From positions 2,882,725 through 2,946,724 of the forward strand of contig CM037783.1 of the NCBI GenBank assembly GCA_021229015.1: a stretch of 64,000 nt of DNA, given 5' to 3'. The notes under the pieces are model-generated. The model had not been told where the DNA came from. It searched no databases and was given only the letters and a program-made list of their open reading frames with translations. This document shows positions 22,700 through 35,000 of this stretch, piece by piece (position 1 is the stretch's first letter; the number at the start of each line of letters is the position of its first letter). Origin of the DNA: Solen grandis. Lineage: Eukaryota > Mollusca > Bivalvia > Adapedonta > Solenidae. The translations under genes were made by a program, and so were the position numbers.

Positions 22700-22900
22700 G
22701 TGCTCACCATTGTGTACATGTGAGTATAGTTGTATATGTATAGTTGTGTGTGTACTGTTGTATGTGTATATTTGTATGTGTACTGTTGTATGTGTATATT
22801 TGTATGTGTACTGTTTTATGTGTATATTTGTATGTATTGTCAATATTTGTGTGTATTTGTATGAGTGTATGTGTAGTTGTATGAGTGTATAAGTGTGTCT
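22700..22900 (+). repeat. TG/TATG-rich minisatellite (about 32-bp period)
   Basis: Units of the type TGTGTACTGTTGTATGTG plus TATATTTGTA repeat about three times, then degrade. The open frames over it on both strands are low-complexity (Cys/Val/Tyr or Thr/His/Ile) and are not genes. Confidence 0.75.
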
Positions 22901-23199
22901 ACGTCTGCATGATTTGCTTGGAGCAGACCTCTTATTGCTAGATGTTAGAGCGGTAGTCGCAGCATTTACCACATGTATGTCATGACATCATATCCTATTA
23001 TCCGAGTTTCAGGTCTTGTTTTGAATGTTTTGTGATTTGCAATTAATAGCTCTATATCAAATTATAATAAAAGCCTTATCTTTCTGTACCAGTGTATTAT
23101 CTTTTTTAACCACTAGAGCCATATTGATTTTCCTATATGGCTTTTGTCTACAAATATTAATCCCATAGAATTATATTGTAGATGGGGCTTCCATGGTTT

Positions 23200-23445
23200 A
23201 AGTTAAGGATTTACTGTCACTTAGCCCTCATCCAAACCAGCTGAATTTACTTATGCTGAAAGTGGTCATTGTACTCATCAAGGGAAGTAACTGCTGCAGG
23301 AAGTTAAGGATTTTTAATGTGAGGGAGCCTACCAGCTGACTTGTGATAGGTTGATGACTCCTCTGCATTAAGGGTCTTCCTCCCTCCGTCTGTAATGAGC
23401 TGGTCGCTATGACTGCATTACTGTCACAGTGACAGTAAACTCGAG
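23200..23445 (+). mobile_element. Decayed tRNA-derived SINE
   Basis: Body motifs GAGGGAGCCTACCAGCTGAC, TGTGATAGGTTGATG, GGGTCTTCCTCC and ATGAGCTGGTCGCTATGACTG match the SINE at 11744-11985. The head is badly decayed. Confidence 0.55.
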
Positions 23446-23560
23446 CACAACAGAACTGATGTTTTCTATAACACAAGCATTTACCTCATGAATATTCATG
23501 TACAAATTTACGATTTTGATAATATTGATTGATCTTTAAATGGCTGAAATAATGGTTTTT

Positions 23561-23648
23561 TGTGTCACCTGCATAAGGATCTTTTTTATGTTGTCTTTTC
23601 TGTCACGCTTCAGCGGGTGACACGTGTTCCCAAGGACATTCTTGTTCT
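23561..23648 (+). mobile_element. Family III element, shortened copy
   Basis: TTGTGTCACCTGC at the left, then GTCACGCTTCAGCGGGTGACAC, then the hairpin region GTGTTCCCAAGGACAT and TCTTGTTC. This is the same end arrangement as the minus-strand copies at 28828, 29580 and 30429, with most of the microsatellite lost. Confidence 0.55.
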
Positions 23649-24257
23649 TTGCTACAGAGGACTGTGAAGAAACTGAGGTGCAATATTGTATAAACAAAAA
23701 GAGGAGATCCTAATCAGACAGAATCAGGAAGGTGCACTCTGATCAGGGTCTACTCTGTTTGGCTATGCATCAAAATGAGTCTATATGAAGTAAAGGACTT
23801 AAGTGACCATGAAATTTCTCTTATTAAAGAGATTCAATGTAAGCTAATAATTTTAGTCTCTTCACAAATATTAATCACAGTAAAATGATGCACAGTGAAA
23901 AAGTTTTGTGAGATTATTGCTCTACAATGCCTAGCTCGGCATGAACAAAACAAATCTGTATTTATTAAATACCGGATCTTAAACGCCTTGACATTCATTT
24001 CATATTTATTTTTAACTATAAAACAAGTTCAGGAAACTCATTTTTGATGGACTGAGCAATATCTGAGATCACAATTGTCAAACATTTCACTGCATGACCT
24101 AATAAACAGAAAAATTTATTCCCTTAATATCTACTTGTAAATGTTAATGCAATGAAAATACGTGTAATTCAAATAAGCCAACTTGGATCAAGTTTACGGT
24201 AATTCAATGAACCTTGTTTGGGAGAGACCCGAGGCGAGTTTCACACACAAATATTAT

Positions 24258-24499
24258 TTAACCCTTTCCCTCATATAGACTCATTTTGACGCACTCAATA
24301 AGTACCACATAAAGCCTGATCTGCAGAAAACCACAGTTAAACCTCACCAAATTTAATAACAAAAACCTCATTTCCAGACCACTGAGGAGCAGCGAACAGC
24401 ATAAAACCTGATCAGCCTGCGAGTTACTCGCAGGCTGATCTGGTTTTATGCTGTTCGCATAGGTATTTTCATGGTGTCCTCTATGAGGGAAAGGGTTAA
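24258..24499 (+). mobile_element. piggyBac-type MITE, copy 2
   Basis: 242 bp, TTAA at both ends, CCCTTTCCCTCATA terminus, central hairpin intact (GATCAGCCTGCGAG-TTA-CTCGCAGGCTGATC). Confidence 0.8.
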
Positions 24500-24979
24500 G
24501 TGTTTTGTATTCTGGTTTCCGGTCATCCTCAAGATTACAGATAACTTAGTGTAAGGGGAAGGTACCCCAGCAGAGAACCAGACTACAAAACATTTGAACC
24601 TACTGCAGAATAAAAGTAAGAGCTAGTTTTGATCTAATTGTTGCCCTTTGGAAATGTTGGATGGAAATTAAATATTCCACATCAGGCACATTTCTATAAT
24701 TATTGTGTATTAAAATTTTCCAAAGTTTAATTGAAACCCATCAAAACATTTAGGAAGAGTCATGCTTGCATGTTAGCAATGACTACAACTGGCAGACACT
24801 GACCAAACAGTCACACCTATTGATGAGCAGTGACAACATTTTGGAGGTCTCCAGGCATGTGAGATCAGCCATGACCAATGCCAGTTTTCAACACGTACTC
24901 GGAGATATATCTTGGGGGCAAAATCCAATACAAATTGACTGTCAGGATATTGAGTACCCAAAATATAGAATAATAGTGT

Positions 24980-25216
24980 TTGTTTACCAGATTTTTTTGT
25001 GTTTGAGTCAGAAACCAAATATTCCGTAATAACCAGGTTTTTTGTGTTGTAGTCAGAAACCGAATATTCCGTAATAACCAGATTTTTTGTGTTGGAGTCA
25101 GAAACCGAATATACCGTAATAACCAGATTTTTTGTGTTGTAGTCAGAAACCGAATATTCCGTAATAACCAGATTTTTTGTGTTGGAGTCAGAAACTGAAT
25201 ATTCCGTAATAACCAA
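24980..25216 (-). repeat. 45-bp minisatellite with two alternating unit types, open on the minus strand
   Basis: Five units of 45 bp carry GTCAGAAACCGAATATTCCG and TAATAACCAG. Alternate units read GTTGTAG or GTTGGAG before the motif, giving an A-B-A-B-A order. On the minus strand the units translate without stops as VITEYSVSDSNTKNL and VITEYSVSDYNTKNL; a second frame is also open. The open frame reaches 147 codons (24773-25216). No other sign of a gene is present, so I annotate it as a repeat. Confidence 0.75.
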
Positions 25217-26465
25217 TACAAATAATGTAAAAAGTTTGTTCCCAATTAAATGTCGTTATTTGAATTTGTCAGAATATTGAGTGTCATTTTAATGTGACCT
25301 AACTGAACTAAGGTGTCAAAACATCTATATGAGGTAAACTGAAATATACAAGTAAAATATTAATGGTACAGATATTTACATAAACACACAAGATTTTTTT
25401 TTTTTTTTTCAAAAAATTTTATTTTGATTTTCAAGTTCTATTTCATTTTTGATAAAAAATATTCATAATAATATATGTACATATAAAACGATCAAATAAA
25501 AATCATATAATGAAAAAGCTCTGCTTGATAACCCTGAACAAAGATCCATAAGAAACCTAACAGACCTGGAAAAAAAACTCATCTTTTGCAAGAAGATAAA
25601 TTATTCAATATAAGTTAACCACAATCTTTATGAATGAATATGAATTTCATTTAAGGTAATTCATCATTAAATTGTGATCATGGTCCATCAAGTGAATGTG
25701 GAAATTTTATAGTAAATGCAAGCCAGTATAGACTTGGAGCAAAAGAGCCTATAACTTCATGTCATTGTGGATGCTTGCATCTTCACTAAGTCTTAAGCAT
25801 TTGAAGGACCATGACTATAGTTAACTGATCAATGGATTACCTTAATGATATACAAAATTCATACTTTTTACTTATAAATCATTTCTGTTGTACTCACCAA
25901 TACATTTCTGACAGACCCAGGCTACCAATACATTTCTGATAGCCAGGCTATTTTAAACCTACATGGTTGTTACAAAACCAATCCTAATGCACCAAAATAA
26001 TACAGACAACTAGACTTGGTCACCTCTTGAGTTTCTGACCCTCCTATTCTTCTGTCTTGATTCTTGATAATCTAATTATTATTGTTATAACATCAAAACC
26101 AAACAAAATACAAACATCTGTTGTATACATGTATATCCATGTAGAAAGTAATATTTTTTAGTCTCTTACCACCTAAGTACATGTACATTTCACACCATCT
26201 TTGACCACTGTAAAGCCTAGTTCAACAGAAAAAAAACCTCTAGTAATCAACTTGACCAATTTAAATGTCTGTTATTCTCTCATCTCAAACATGTTTAGAA
26301 CTTCCAATAACAATAAAACCAGGAGCCCAAGTCATAAATCTCAGTAGCCTATATTTTAGACTCAATCTCTGGCAATGCAAATGTTCAAAGAGGGAGGTAT
26401 CTATAAATATTTATTTCAAAGGCTATATTTATTTTTCTTTTATGTGTTTTTAAATTCATTTATTA
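25217..26465. other. AT-rich DNA, no supported gene
   Basis: Contains an 18-T run near 25391 preceding TTTTATTTTG, which on the minus strand reads as AATAAA followed by an A-rich tract. This is one conceivable distal poly-A region for the minus-strand gene, but nothing connects it. Confidence 0.35.
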
Positions 26466-26705
26466 TTACCCCTTTCCCTCATATAGACTCATTTTGACGC
26501 ACTCAATAGGCACCACATAAAGCCTGATCTGCAGAAAACCAGTTAAACCTTACCAAATTTAATTATAAAATCCTCATTTCCAGACCACTGAGGAGCAGCG
26601 AACAGCATAAAACCTGATCAGCCTGCGAGTTACTCGCAGGCTGATCTGGTTTTATGCTGTTCGCATAGGTCTTTTCATGGTATCCTCTATGAGGGAAAGG
26701 GTTAA
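26466..26705 (+). mobile_element. piggyBac-type MITE, copy 3
   Basis: 240 bp. Left flank reads TTAC in place of TTAA (point change); right flank TTAA. Hairpin intact. Confidence 0.78.
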
Positions 26706-27483
26706 AGAAGAAACTGACTATTTTAAGCCTGAATCTGAGCCAAAAAAAGTCTGGAGATTGATGAATTAAAGCCCTGATCAGCTGGAAGTTTCTCTGACTG
26801 GTATGGTTTTATTAACATATAAACCCAGTTGCACACATACTTGAATGCTCCTTATATGTTCAGTCATCTCAATGCTCAAATAATATAAAAAAAATCTCTA
26901 CATACAACAGTGCCAGCTCAATCTTTTTATGTATCAATGAAAAAATTTCATTGGTAAGTAAATGTAAGATATAGCAATTTGGTAGGATGCTGCATGAGAG
27001 AGAACGTCTATAAATGGCCCCTGATACAGAGGAGAAAAAAACCTGACCAGTATTATATTCTGACATGCACAATTTGTTACTTTTGTCTCTGAAATACATA
27101 TTAATGTATCAGCACAGGATTAGCCAGCTTCTATTTGATGACTAAGCCAAAATTCATTTGTAAATTTGGTAAGACTATCATGTGTTAAGTTTTAAATGAA
27201 GTAAGATCATAAACAGTGATAACAAAATAAGCAGAATGTCTTGTAAACAAAGTCCATTTCAACAGGCTTTTTTTATCTAAAACACAATGTTTATGACATC
27301 ATTAATGGTTTGCTACAAGGACATATTTTGATCTTTGAAGTCATGTGGATCACATACAAACATGTTCACTAAGCTCTCCCCTGAACACACATCATAAGCA
27401 CAATCAAAACTTCCACTGCCATTGCTTCCAGAATATAAATAAATATCTTACAGGGTTCTTGCTTATCCCAAGTACTGAGTCCT

Positions 27484-27630
27484 GGCCTTGTGTTCTCAAA
27501 AATAAAAATTATTTTTTATAATTTTCATATTCAGACTTGAACTATGCCCATTAGTTTCAATAGTGGTTTGAGTATGATACTCAAATTAGAGCCTGAGATC
27601 GTACTTAAGTATTTTAGAGAACACAGGGCT
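27484..27630 (-). mobile_element. Small fold-back MITE, copy B
   Basis: Ends GGCCTTGTGTTCTCAAAA and TTTTAGAGAACACAGGGC are inverted repeats. The body is the reverse complement of the element at 21088-21208. Confidence 0.6.
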
Positions 27631-28175
27631 GGCTCAAATTCCACCAACAATACTTTGCGCTAAGTTATACTAAAATTCTTAAACTAGGTAGACACACATT
27701 CCACTATTACTATTTTATGAAATATTCCAAGTACAAAACTAAGCCAAATTAAATTATTGTCTTAATAACTAGCAATAATTGTTAAGAAATTATATATTTG
27801 GGTATTTTTCATTATAGAAACAAGACCAATGAAATTCCCCCGTAAGTATTTAAGTACCACTTAGCGTTTAGAATTGTTAGTTGAATTCATGCCTAGACTT
27901 CAATACTTAGGAAAAGACTCCTATTTTCCTAAGCAGTTCATGTATGATAACATGGGAGGACTAAACTTTTTTGCAAAATTCTTGTCAAGCACTCCTGATT
28001 TCAGAATCCTTGTGATTTTTAATAAAAGTGTTAAGATACTGGTACATTTAAACACATGATACATATACCAGTGATAGGTTGTGCATAACAAGTCCCAGGC
28101 TTTGTTTGAGATCAATGTCCACACATTATTAACACGGAGTCGTAGACCTTCCTAAAATCTGCCCATACTGTTCAG

Positions 28176-28270
28176 AAATGCAGGCCTACTTCCATGTGCA
28201 GTTTGACTTCACCGACACAAGTATCAAGGTGACACGTGTCACGGCTAGGCGTTCAGCCACATGTCACAAG
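28176..28270 (+). CDS. Possible isolated plus-strand exon
   Basis: Preceded by TACTGTTCAG and followed by GTATGT, with an open frame starting MQAYFHVQFDFTDTS. Coding-like composition and correct splice-type borders are the only support. It lies just beyond the 3' end of the minus-strand NF-YB gene; no partner exon was found. Confidence 0.2.
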
Positions 28271-28756
28271 GTATGTACAGTTTACATTGCTCATCTCTCT
28301 CCCTCACATCCCCCCTACACTGCCAAAGTTGAGCTGTTGAATGGCCTGAAATACAGTAAGCTTCTTATAATATATCTGTACAATACCATATCATTTTTCC
28401 TTCAAACAAATATAATCAGAAACATGCAAAAAGATTGAAGAAAAAAAATTACTGGTAGGTATAATTTTAAGCTTGAAGTCAATAATGACCATACTTGGAG
28501 CCTAAGCATGAAAAACATGCTTATGTTATTTATTATTTGGAAACTAAGCTGAAATCCTTAAAATGAACAACTTCATTGCTTAATTATAAATTAAATATAA
28601 ATATTTCATAAAGCAGATGCATTTTTCCAGTTTTTATCAGTGAAAGTCTAAACCTCACTTTTCCCATGCATGGCCAGGTCAATTGCTCACAAACAAAACC
28701 ATGTGTCAATTTGTATAAACCATGTCAACCCCTGACTACCTTTTCCCATAGTGAAG

Positions 28757-28768
28757 CTACTGGAGAGC
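28757..28768 (-). CDS. Candidate end of the NF-YB coding region (ALQ-stop)
   Basis: On the minus strand TTGACCTACAG is followed by GCT CTC CAG TAG, in phase 0 as required by the preceding exon. AATAAA follows about 230 nt downstream (near 28529). It would give a 197-residue protein, close to vertebrate NF-YB (207). The coding part is too short to prove; another acceptor is possible. Confidence 0.3.
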   Translation of the reverse strand, partial: ALQ

Positions 28769-28827
28769 CTGTAGGTCAATTTGAATACATTTGTAATCAC
28801 TGAAAAGTTCCATTGTTTTATATATTA

Positions 28828-28962
28828 ACAAGAGTGTTCTTGGGAACACATGCATCACCTGAAGCTTGATGGAAAAAGTGTGATGGACAGACAGACAGAC
28901 GAATGGATGGACAGACCATGGAAAAGTGATCCCTATGTGTCACCTCTGCTTACAGTAGGTTA
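28828..28962 (-). mobile_element. Family III element
   Basis: Read on the minus strand: a stem-loop near GTGTCACC... at the 5' end, a GTCTGTCTGTC microsatellite, then GGTGATGCATGTGTTCCCAAGAACAC and TCTTGT. The 5' inverted repeat is partly degraded. Confidence 0.6.
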
Positions 28963-29032
28963 AACGCACTAAAAAAACTTTAAATTCTCTATCAAACTCT
29001 AAACATATTTTCAAGTTTAGCACTCAACATAC

Positions 29033-32000
29033 CTGATTAGGGAACGTTGTTGTATATATAACATTCTGTTGACCGTTGGTTTCCATTATATTAGCTGCTA
29101 AGCTTGCTGTTAAAAATAAAACATATCCAATTAAAGTATCAGAAACATAAAATAATCTTTATTAGCATATAATTTACATAGCCACATACAATATGTAAAA
29201 ACACTTTACGATCCCCTGCCATATATTTATATTCAGTAATAAATACATCATATTTATTAGTACAAGTTCTAACTTTAAATGCAATTTAAACCTATTTGAC
29301 TAAGTTATTAATTCTTTTTGTTGATGAAGATGACATTAAGGTAGTTTTTTTCTTCTTTTTTTTTTAAATAATACAAGCTATAATTTCTTTCCACTGGACA
29401 GAACACACTTGAAAACTCTTACATTAATCAATTGGATAAAGTCATTCATTTTTTTTTTTCCATTGTGGGGAGGGAGTATGCTGTCAAAAAGGATTTCTTG
29501 TCATTAAGATTTAAACTCAAAACCACAAATACTGGGACTTATATCCTACCAATGGACCATGATGCCTTCTTTATTTATAAGCTTGTTCTTTGGAACATGT
29601 GTCACCTGCTGAAGCATGACAGAAAAAGAGTGACAGACAAGTGTGACGGAAAAAGTATGACGGACAGACGGACATACATGACAGAAAAGTGATCCCTATG
29701 TGTCACTTCTGCTAACTGCAGGCGACACAAAAACTTTAGGTATCAATACCCAGCTACACTGCATGAGAATTTGCATTTAATTTTTTGTATAGCAGAATAG
29801 GATGGAATGGGGTGCCACACAGGCAACAAGCATTATTTCTATAGAGCCTCCACTTCACCTAGTTAAGAAGGGCTATAGGAAAAGTCAGCAAAAGAAAAGT
29901 ATTTAAAGCAAATATTCTAAATGAATTATGAATTTAGGAATATTAATTTATGGAATTATGGAATTTCAGAAGTGTAAAATAAAATGACGTAATTGATATT
30001 CCTTTGCCATTCAGACTGTGTAGAATCTGAGCTGCAACACTGCATGAGTAAAACTGAGGAGACCCTGATGAGACCGCTCCTAGAAGGAGCAGTGTCATAT
30101 CTTAGCCTGCTGTAGTTACAAGGACATCAAAATATGTCTATTTGAGTTAACCCTTTCCCTCATATAGACTCATTTTGACACCCTCAATAGGTATCACATA
30201 AAGCCTGATCTGCAGAAAACCACAGTTAAACCTTACCAAATTTAATTACAAAATCCTCATTTCCAGACCACTGAGGAGCAGCGAACAGCATAAAACATGA
30301 TCAGCCTGCAAGTTACTCGCAGGCTGATCTGGTTTTATGCTGTTCGCATAGGTCTTTTCATGGTGTCCTCTATGAGGGAAAGGGTTAAAGGGCTAAACTG
30401 TACTGAGAAAAAGGTTAAAAATACTGAAACAAGAGTGTTCTTTGGAACACATGTGTCACCTGCTGAAGCATGACTAAAAAAGTGTCACGGACAGACAGAG
30501 AGACAGATGATAGAAAAGTGATACCTAGGTGTCACCTCTGCTTACAGCAGGTGACACAAAAAGGAAGAACTCAAGCTTTAAGTCTGAGTAAAAACCATTC
30601 AGGAAAATATTGTTTCCATCCTGCTTTGTCAATTTAGTAGCTGGATTATTCAAAAGCCAATGGATGTAAAGTACACAATACAATAATTCTATCATCAAAT
30701 TTAATGAAAAAGGGTAGTGAATAAGGAAAAAATAAGTTAAATTAAAACATGATTCACAGCCACACAATTCCACATTATATTTCCTTCCCATTGATACAAC
30801 ATTTACAGAATTATGCTACTTCTTTCTAAGTAAGTACTTCCTATAATTTTTTTATAAACACTTCCTATAGTTTCTTTATTAGTCACTATGTTTGAAAAAT
30901 AAATAAAAGAATCTTTAAAAACTAAAAGGAAACTTATTAAGAAATTCGAGAAGAAGGAAAAGTACCATCAAAAATGATAAAATACTTACACTGAATCTCA
31001 AAAGTGCTTGCGTCTACCCCAAGGTTAGCGATATCATCTTCAGCTGCTCCCATTGGCTTTTCCCCTCCCTTCATTGACTGAAACACAACCGTCCTTGAAA
31101 ATTACACAATGCACAATTCTGCACTTCCTTGTTTCATTTCAAGTGGAGAGATACTTAAAAAAAAATCTTAAATAAAGATATATGAATACACACAATGAGG
31201 TCTATCTTACAATAAAACACTTGAGATATCCTCATTTTTTAATTTTCCAGGACAAAAAATTTCTATTGTATATGAATTTATGAAAAGCATAACGGAAGGT
31301 GCTATGATAGTGTTAATGACCTATTTTTCAATAAGCATACCATAAATAAAAAGAGCATGAACTATTTTAACTTATTTCATTTAATGTTAATTGGAAAACA
31401 AATTTTTATACTAATTTTGGGACAGTTCCTGGGCTGGACCAGTACTTTGCACATAGGAAGGCCAAGAAAGATTCTTGCATTCAATGGGGTTCAGACCTGT
31501 AACCTTCGAATCCGCAATCATGTACATTACCACTGAACCCCAGCGCTTCTCAAACTATCTGACAGCCAAATTAATATCATTAGCCAAGCAGTTGATGGTG
31601 GGAAAGGGTCCTTTAAAATCATACTTTGCAGAGTGAACCAACAACATCTTAAGTTTGGGGGAAGGAAAAGAACCTGGTGCAAATAGCAAGTTCAGGAAAA
31701 AACTAAGAATTTTAAGAAATTTCCATGGAGATAACACCTATGAACAGCCCCTGATTCAGATAAAAAATATCCTGGTAATAAATTCTGAATATCTTTGAAA
31801 ATACTTACGTACTGAATTTTGATAGCCAAAACACTAGTCTTACCTCTCTGTATTTCTGGAGGTACACTTTCAGAGGTTCCACATAGCTGTCAAATCCTAG
31901 AGTTGACATTGCAAACAATATATCCTCTCCGTTAATTGTTTTCCTCTTCTCTTGATGGCATCTTTCACTTGCTCTAGTTACTTTGTAAAGGAAACTTACC

Positions 32001-35000
32001 AAGCCAATACAGGACAGTGATATAACAATAATTGAAAATCACTACTGTTTTTTTAAAAACACTATGTTTTGACACCTGAGCAAACAGCGCAGACCCAGTC
32101 TGGTTTGAGACAGGTTCTCCTCTATCTGCTCATTCATTACCATAGCTAAGGTTCTAGAATGAATTGCATAAAAAAAATTCCATTGTTTTATATACCTGCC
32201 ATTTGATATTCATTGAATGGACCTATTAATTGAAGCTTTCCCATGTTTACAGATGTACTCAAATAGTTTTGAGTTACAGTTTGTGAGCACTTGACCAAGC
32301 CATGAATGGGAAAGTCAGGGCTTGAATCTACATTGCTAAAAACCATTTAATCAAAGTCATAAATTAATGCGCTGACTTTAACACTCACTCAGCCCCTCAC
32401 CACATGGGTTTGAATCCCGGCAGGGTCATTCAGATTTTCATGAGAGGAACCTTCCAGCTGGCTTGCAGTAGGTCGGTGGTTCTACCTGGATGCCTCCATG
32501 CATTCGGGCTCTTCCTCCACCTGTGATAAGCTGGACATCGCTATATGACTGAAATACTGTCGAAGCAATAAACTCAAATAGTCAAGTCAAGTCATAAATT
32601 AATGCATGAATTTCCTAAAGGTAAAGAGTAAAAAGATTTTTTTTCATAAATATTTGCAGAACATTAGGATATTCTCACTAGGATTAAAGCTGGAGTCCTC
32701 GAGAAAGATCTGTCAAAATATTGAGAGTTCTCCCATATTGTCAAATGGGAGCTGCTCATGAAAACAAGAGTCCTTTTCCCATACACTGGCCTCTAGGACT
32801 CAAATTCTGTGTCAGTGTGAACCCTGTATCCTTTATACATCTAAACAGTATCATGTCCTTTTTCTGATATTTCTATCTTTTGTAGAATCATTAATTTTCA
32901 TGTGGGACTAATTTTCGTGGATTTCATGGTCGACTTTGTCCACAAATATTAATTCCAACGAAAACTGGCCGTTTGATAGATCTCACTAGTTCTCGAACAT
33001 GAATTCACAAATATAAGTACCAACAAAATGACTTTATTACAGATCCCATGAAATTTAATGCCAACAAAATTTAATGATTTTACAGTGCTCTAATATTCTG
33101 ATTCACAAAGGATACTCGCTGGTGATGAAGCTGATGAACTCAGACACACACTCCTGTACACATTCCTTTGCATCTTTTGCAATCTACAATTAAAATAAAT
33201 CCATCTCTGTGACAAACATTACCTGAACCATACAACTTTAACAGGGTTTTTTTTCTGCCTATATTACTGACTCTACCACATAGTTGGGAATTTTTCAGAA
33301 GCATAAATTAAGTATGTGTAACTATCATGTTGTTAAAAAAAGCATTTTCTTTCTTAAACACGCTTAAATAACAAACCTCATTTTTTTTCTCTCCAAAATT
33401 GGCCATTTGGGAAGTAATCACCTATCACCTATTTTCAATTGGGAATGGGCCTATATTCGGACCTTACAAATAATAATAAACAAGAGGGCCAAGATGGCCC
33501 TTGGTCGCTCACCTGAGAAATATGATTGCTTAAGAAATAAAGATGCTTGAGTGTAAAAGTGAAATCTGTTTTTTTTTTAAGGTGAAATGGGCATAACTCC
33601 TAAATGTACAAGTCAATATCAGTTATAATTGAACCCGATTGTGAGATTATGGGCATAAACATTGTCTTAAAGTTTAAAAATGATTGTTAAAAAAATGAAG
33701 TTGGTAGAGAATAAACAAAGTGAAATCTTGCATTTTTTGTATTAAAAGGGGCGTAACTCCTGACCTAAATGACCCATCTCAGCCTCTATTGAACTCAATC
33801 GAGACATTATGGTCATTAACAATATCATAAAGTTTGAAGATGATTGCTAAAAAGATGAAGATGCTAGAGTGTAAACAACGTGAAATATGGCTTTTTTTAA
33901 TATTAAAAGGGGCATAACTCCTGACCTAATTGACAGATTTCAGCCATAATCGAACTCAATCGAGACCTTATGGTCATAAGCATTGTCATAAAGTTTGAAG
34001 ATGATTGCTCAAAAGATGAAGATGCTAGAGTGTAAACAAAGTGATTTCTGGCATTTTTTGAATATTAAAAGGGGCATAACTTCTGAACTAATTGACTGAT
34101 CTCAGTCATAATCAAACTCAATCGAGACATTATGGTCATAAGCATTGCCATAAAGTTTGAAGATGATTGCTAAAAAGATGAAGATGCTGGAGTGTAAACA
34201 AAGTGAAATATGGCATTTTTTGAATATTAAAAGGGGCATAACTCCTGACCTAATTGATGAATCTCAGCCATAATCAAACTCAATCGAGACCTTATGGTCA
34301 TAAGCATTGCCATAAAGTTTGAAGAGGATTGCTCAAAAGATGTAGATGCTAGAGTGTAAACAACTTGAAATATGGCATTTTTTTAATATTAAAAGGGGCA
34401 TAACTCCTGACCTAATGGTACAATATCAGCCATAATCGAACTTGGCCGTGATTTTATGGTTATAAACATTGATATAAAGTTTGAAGATAATTGCTCAAAA
34501 TGAAGATGCTAGAGTGAAACAATTGAAATTGGCTTTTTTAATTTTAAAAGGGGCATAACTCCTGACCTAATGTTCCGATATCAGCCATAATCGAACTTGG
34601 CCGAGATTTTATGGTCATAAACATTGTTTCAAAGTTTGAAGATAATTGCTCATAAAATGAAGATGCTAGAGTGCAAACGAACAAATTGTGGACGACGGAC
34701 GACGGACGGACGGACGGACGGACGACGGACATTCATCGATCCTAAAAGCTCATCCTGAGCACACGTGCTCAGGTGAGCTAAAAAAACAGAAAAAAAAACA
34801 ACGTACAACTTACTACTGCACATTAACATGTGTCAAATAAGTATATTGGTAGGTAACTGAAATACTGTTCGTGGGATGCTTAACCCAAACAGTATGAATT
34901 CCAGTACATAAAACTGTCAAGTCTCATGATAACATGCAAGAGTAACAAATGTAATGATTAAAAATTCTTTTGTTAACAATTATGATGATATACACATAAT

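Noticed and set aside
22650..22972. Cys/Val/Tyr-rich and Thr/His/Ile-rich open frames on the two strands
   Set aside because: Low-complexity translation of a TG/TATG-rich minisatellite.
31430..31550. Possible tRNA or SINE (GGGGTTCAGACCTGTAACC region)
   Set aside because: Only a weak B-box-like match; no body motifs of the SINE families in this window.
31974..32002. NF-YB exon start at the ATG at 32000 ([10 protein letters not shown])
   Set aside because: The sequence before the CTAG acceptor at 31974 is intronic; the upstream exon 33116-33183 joins in phase to give ...FITSE-ASERCHQ as in the family.
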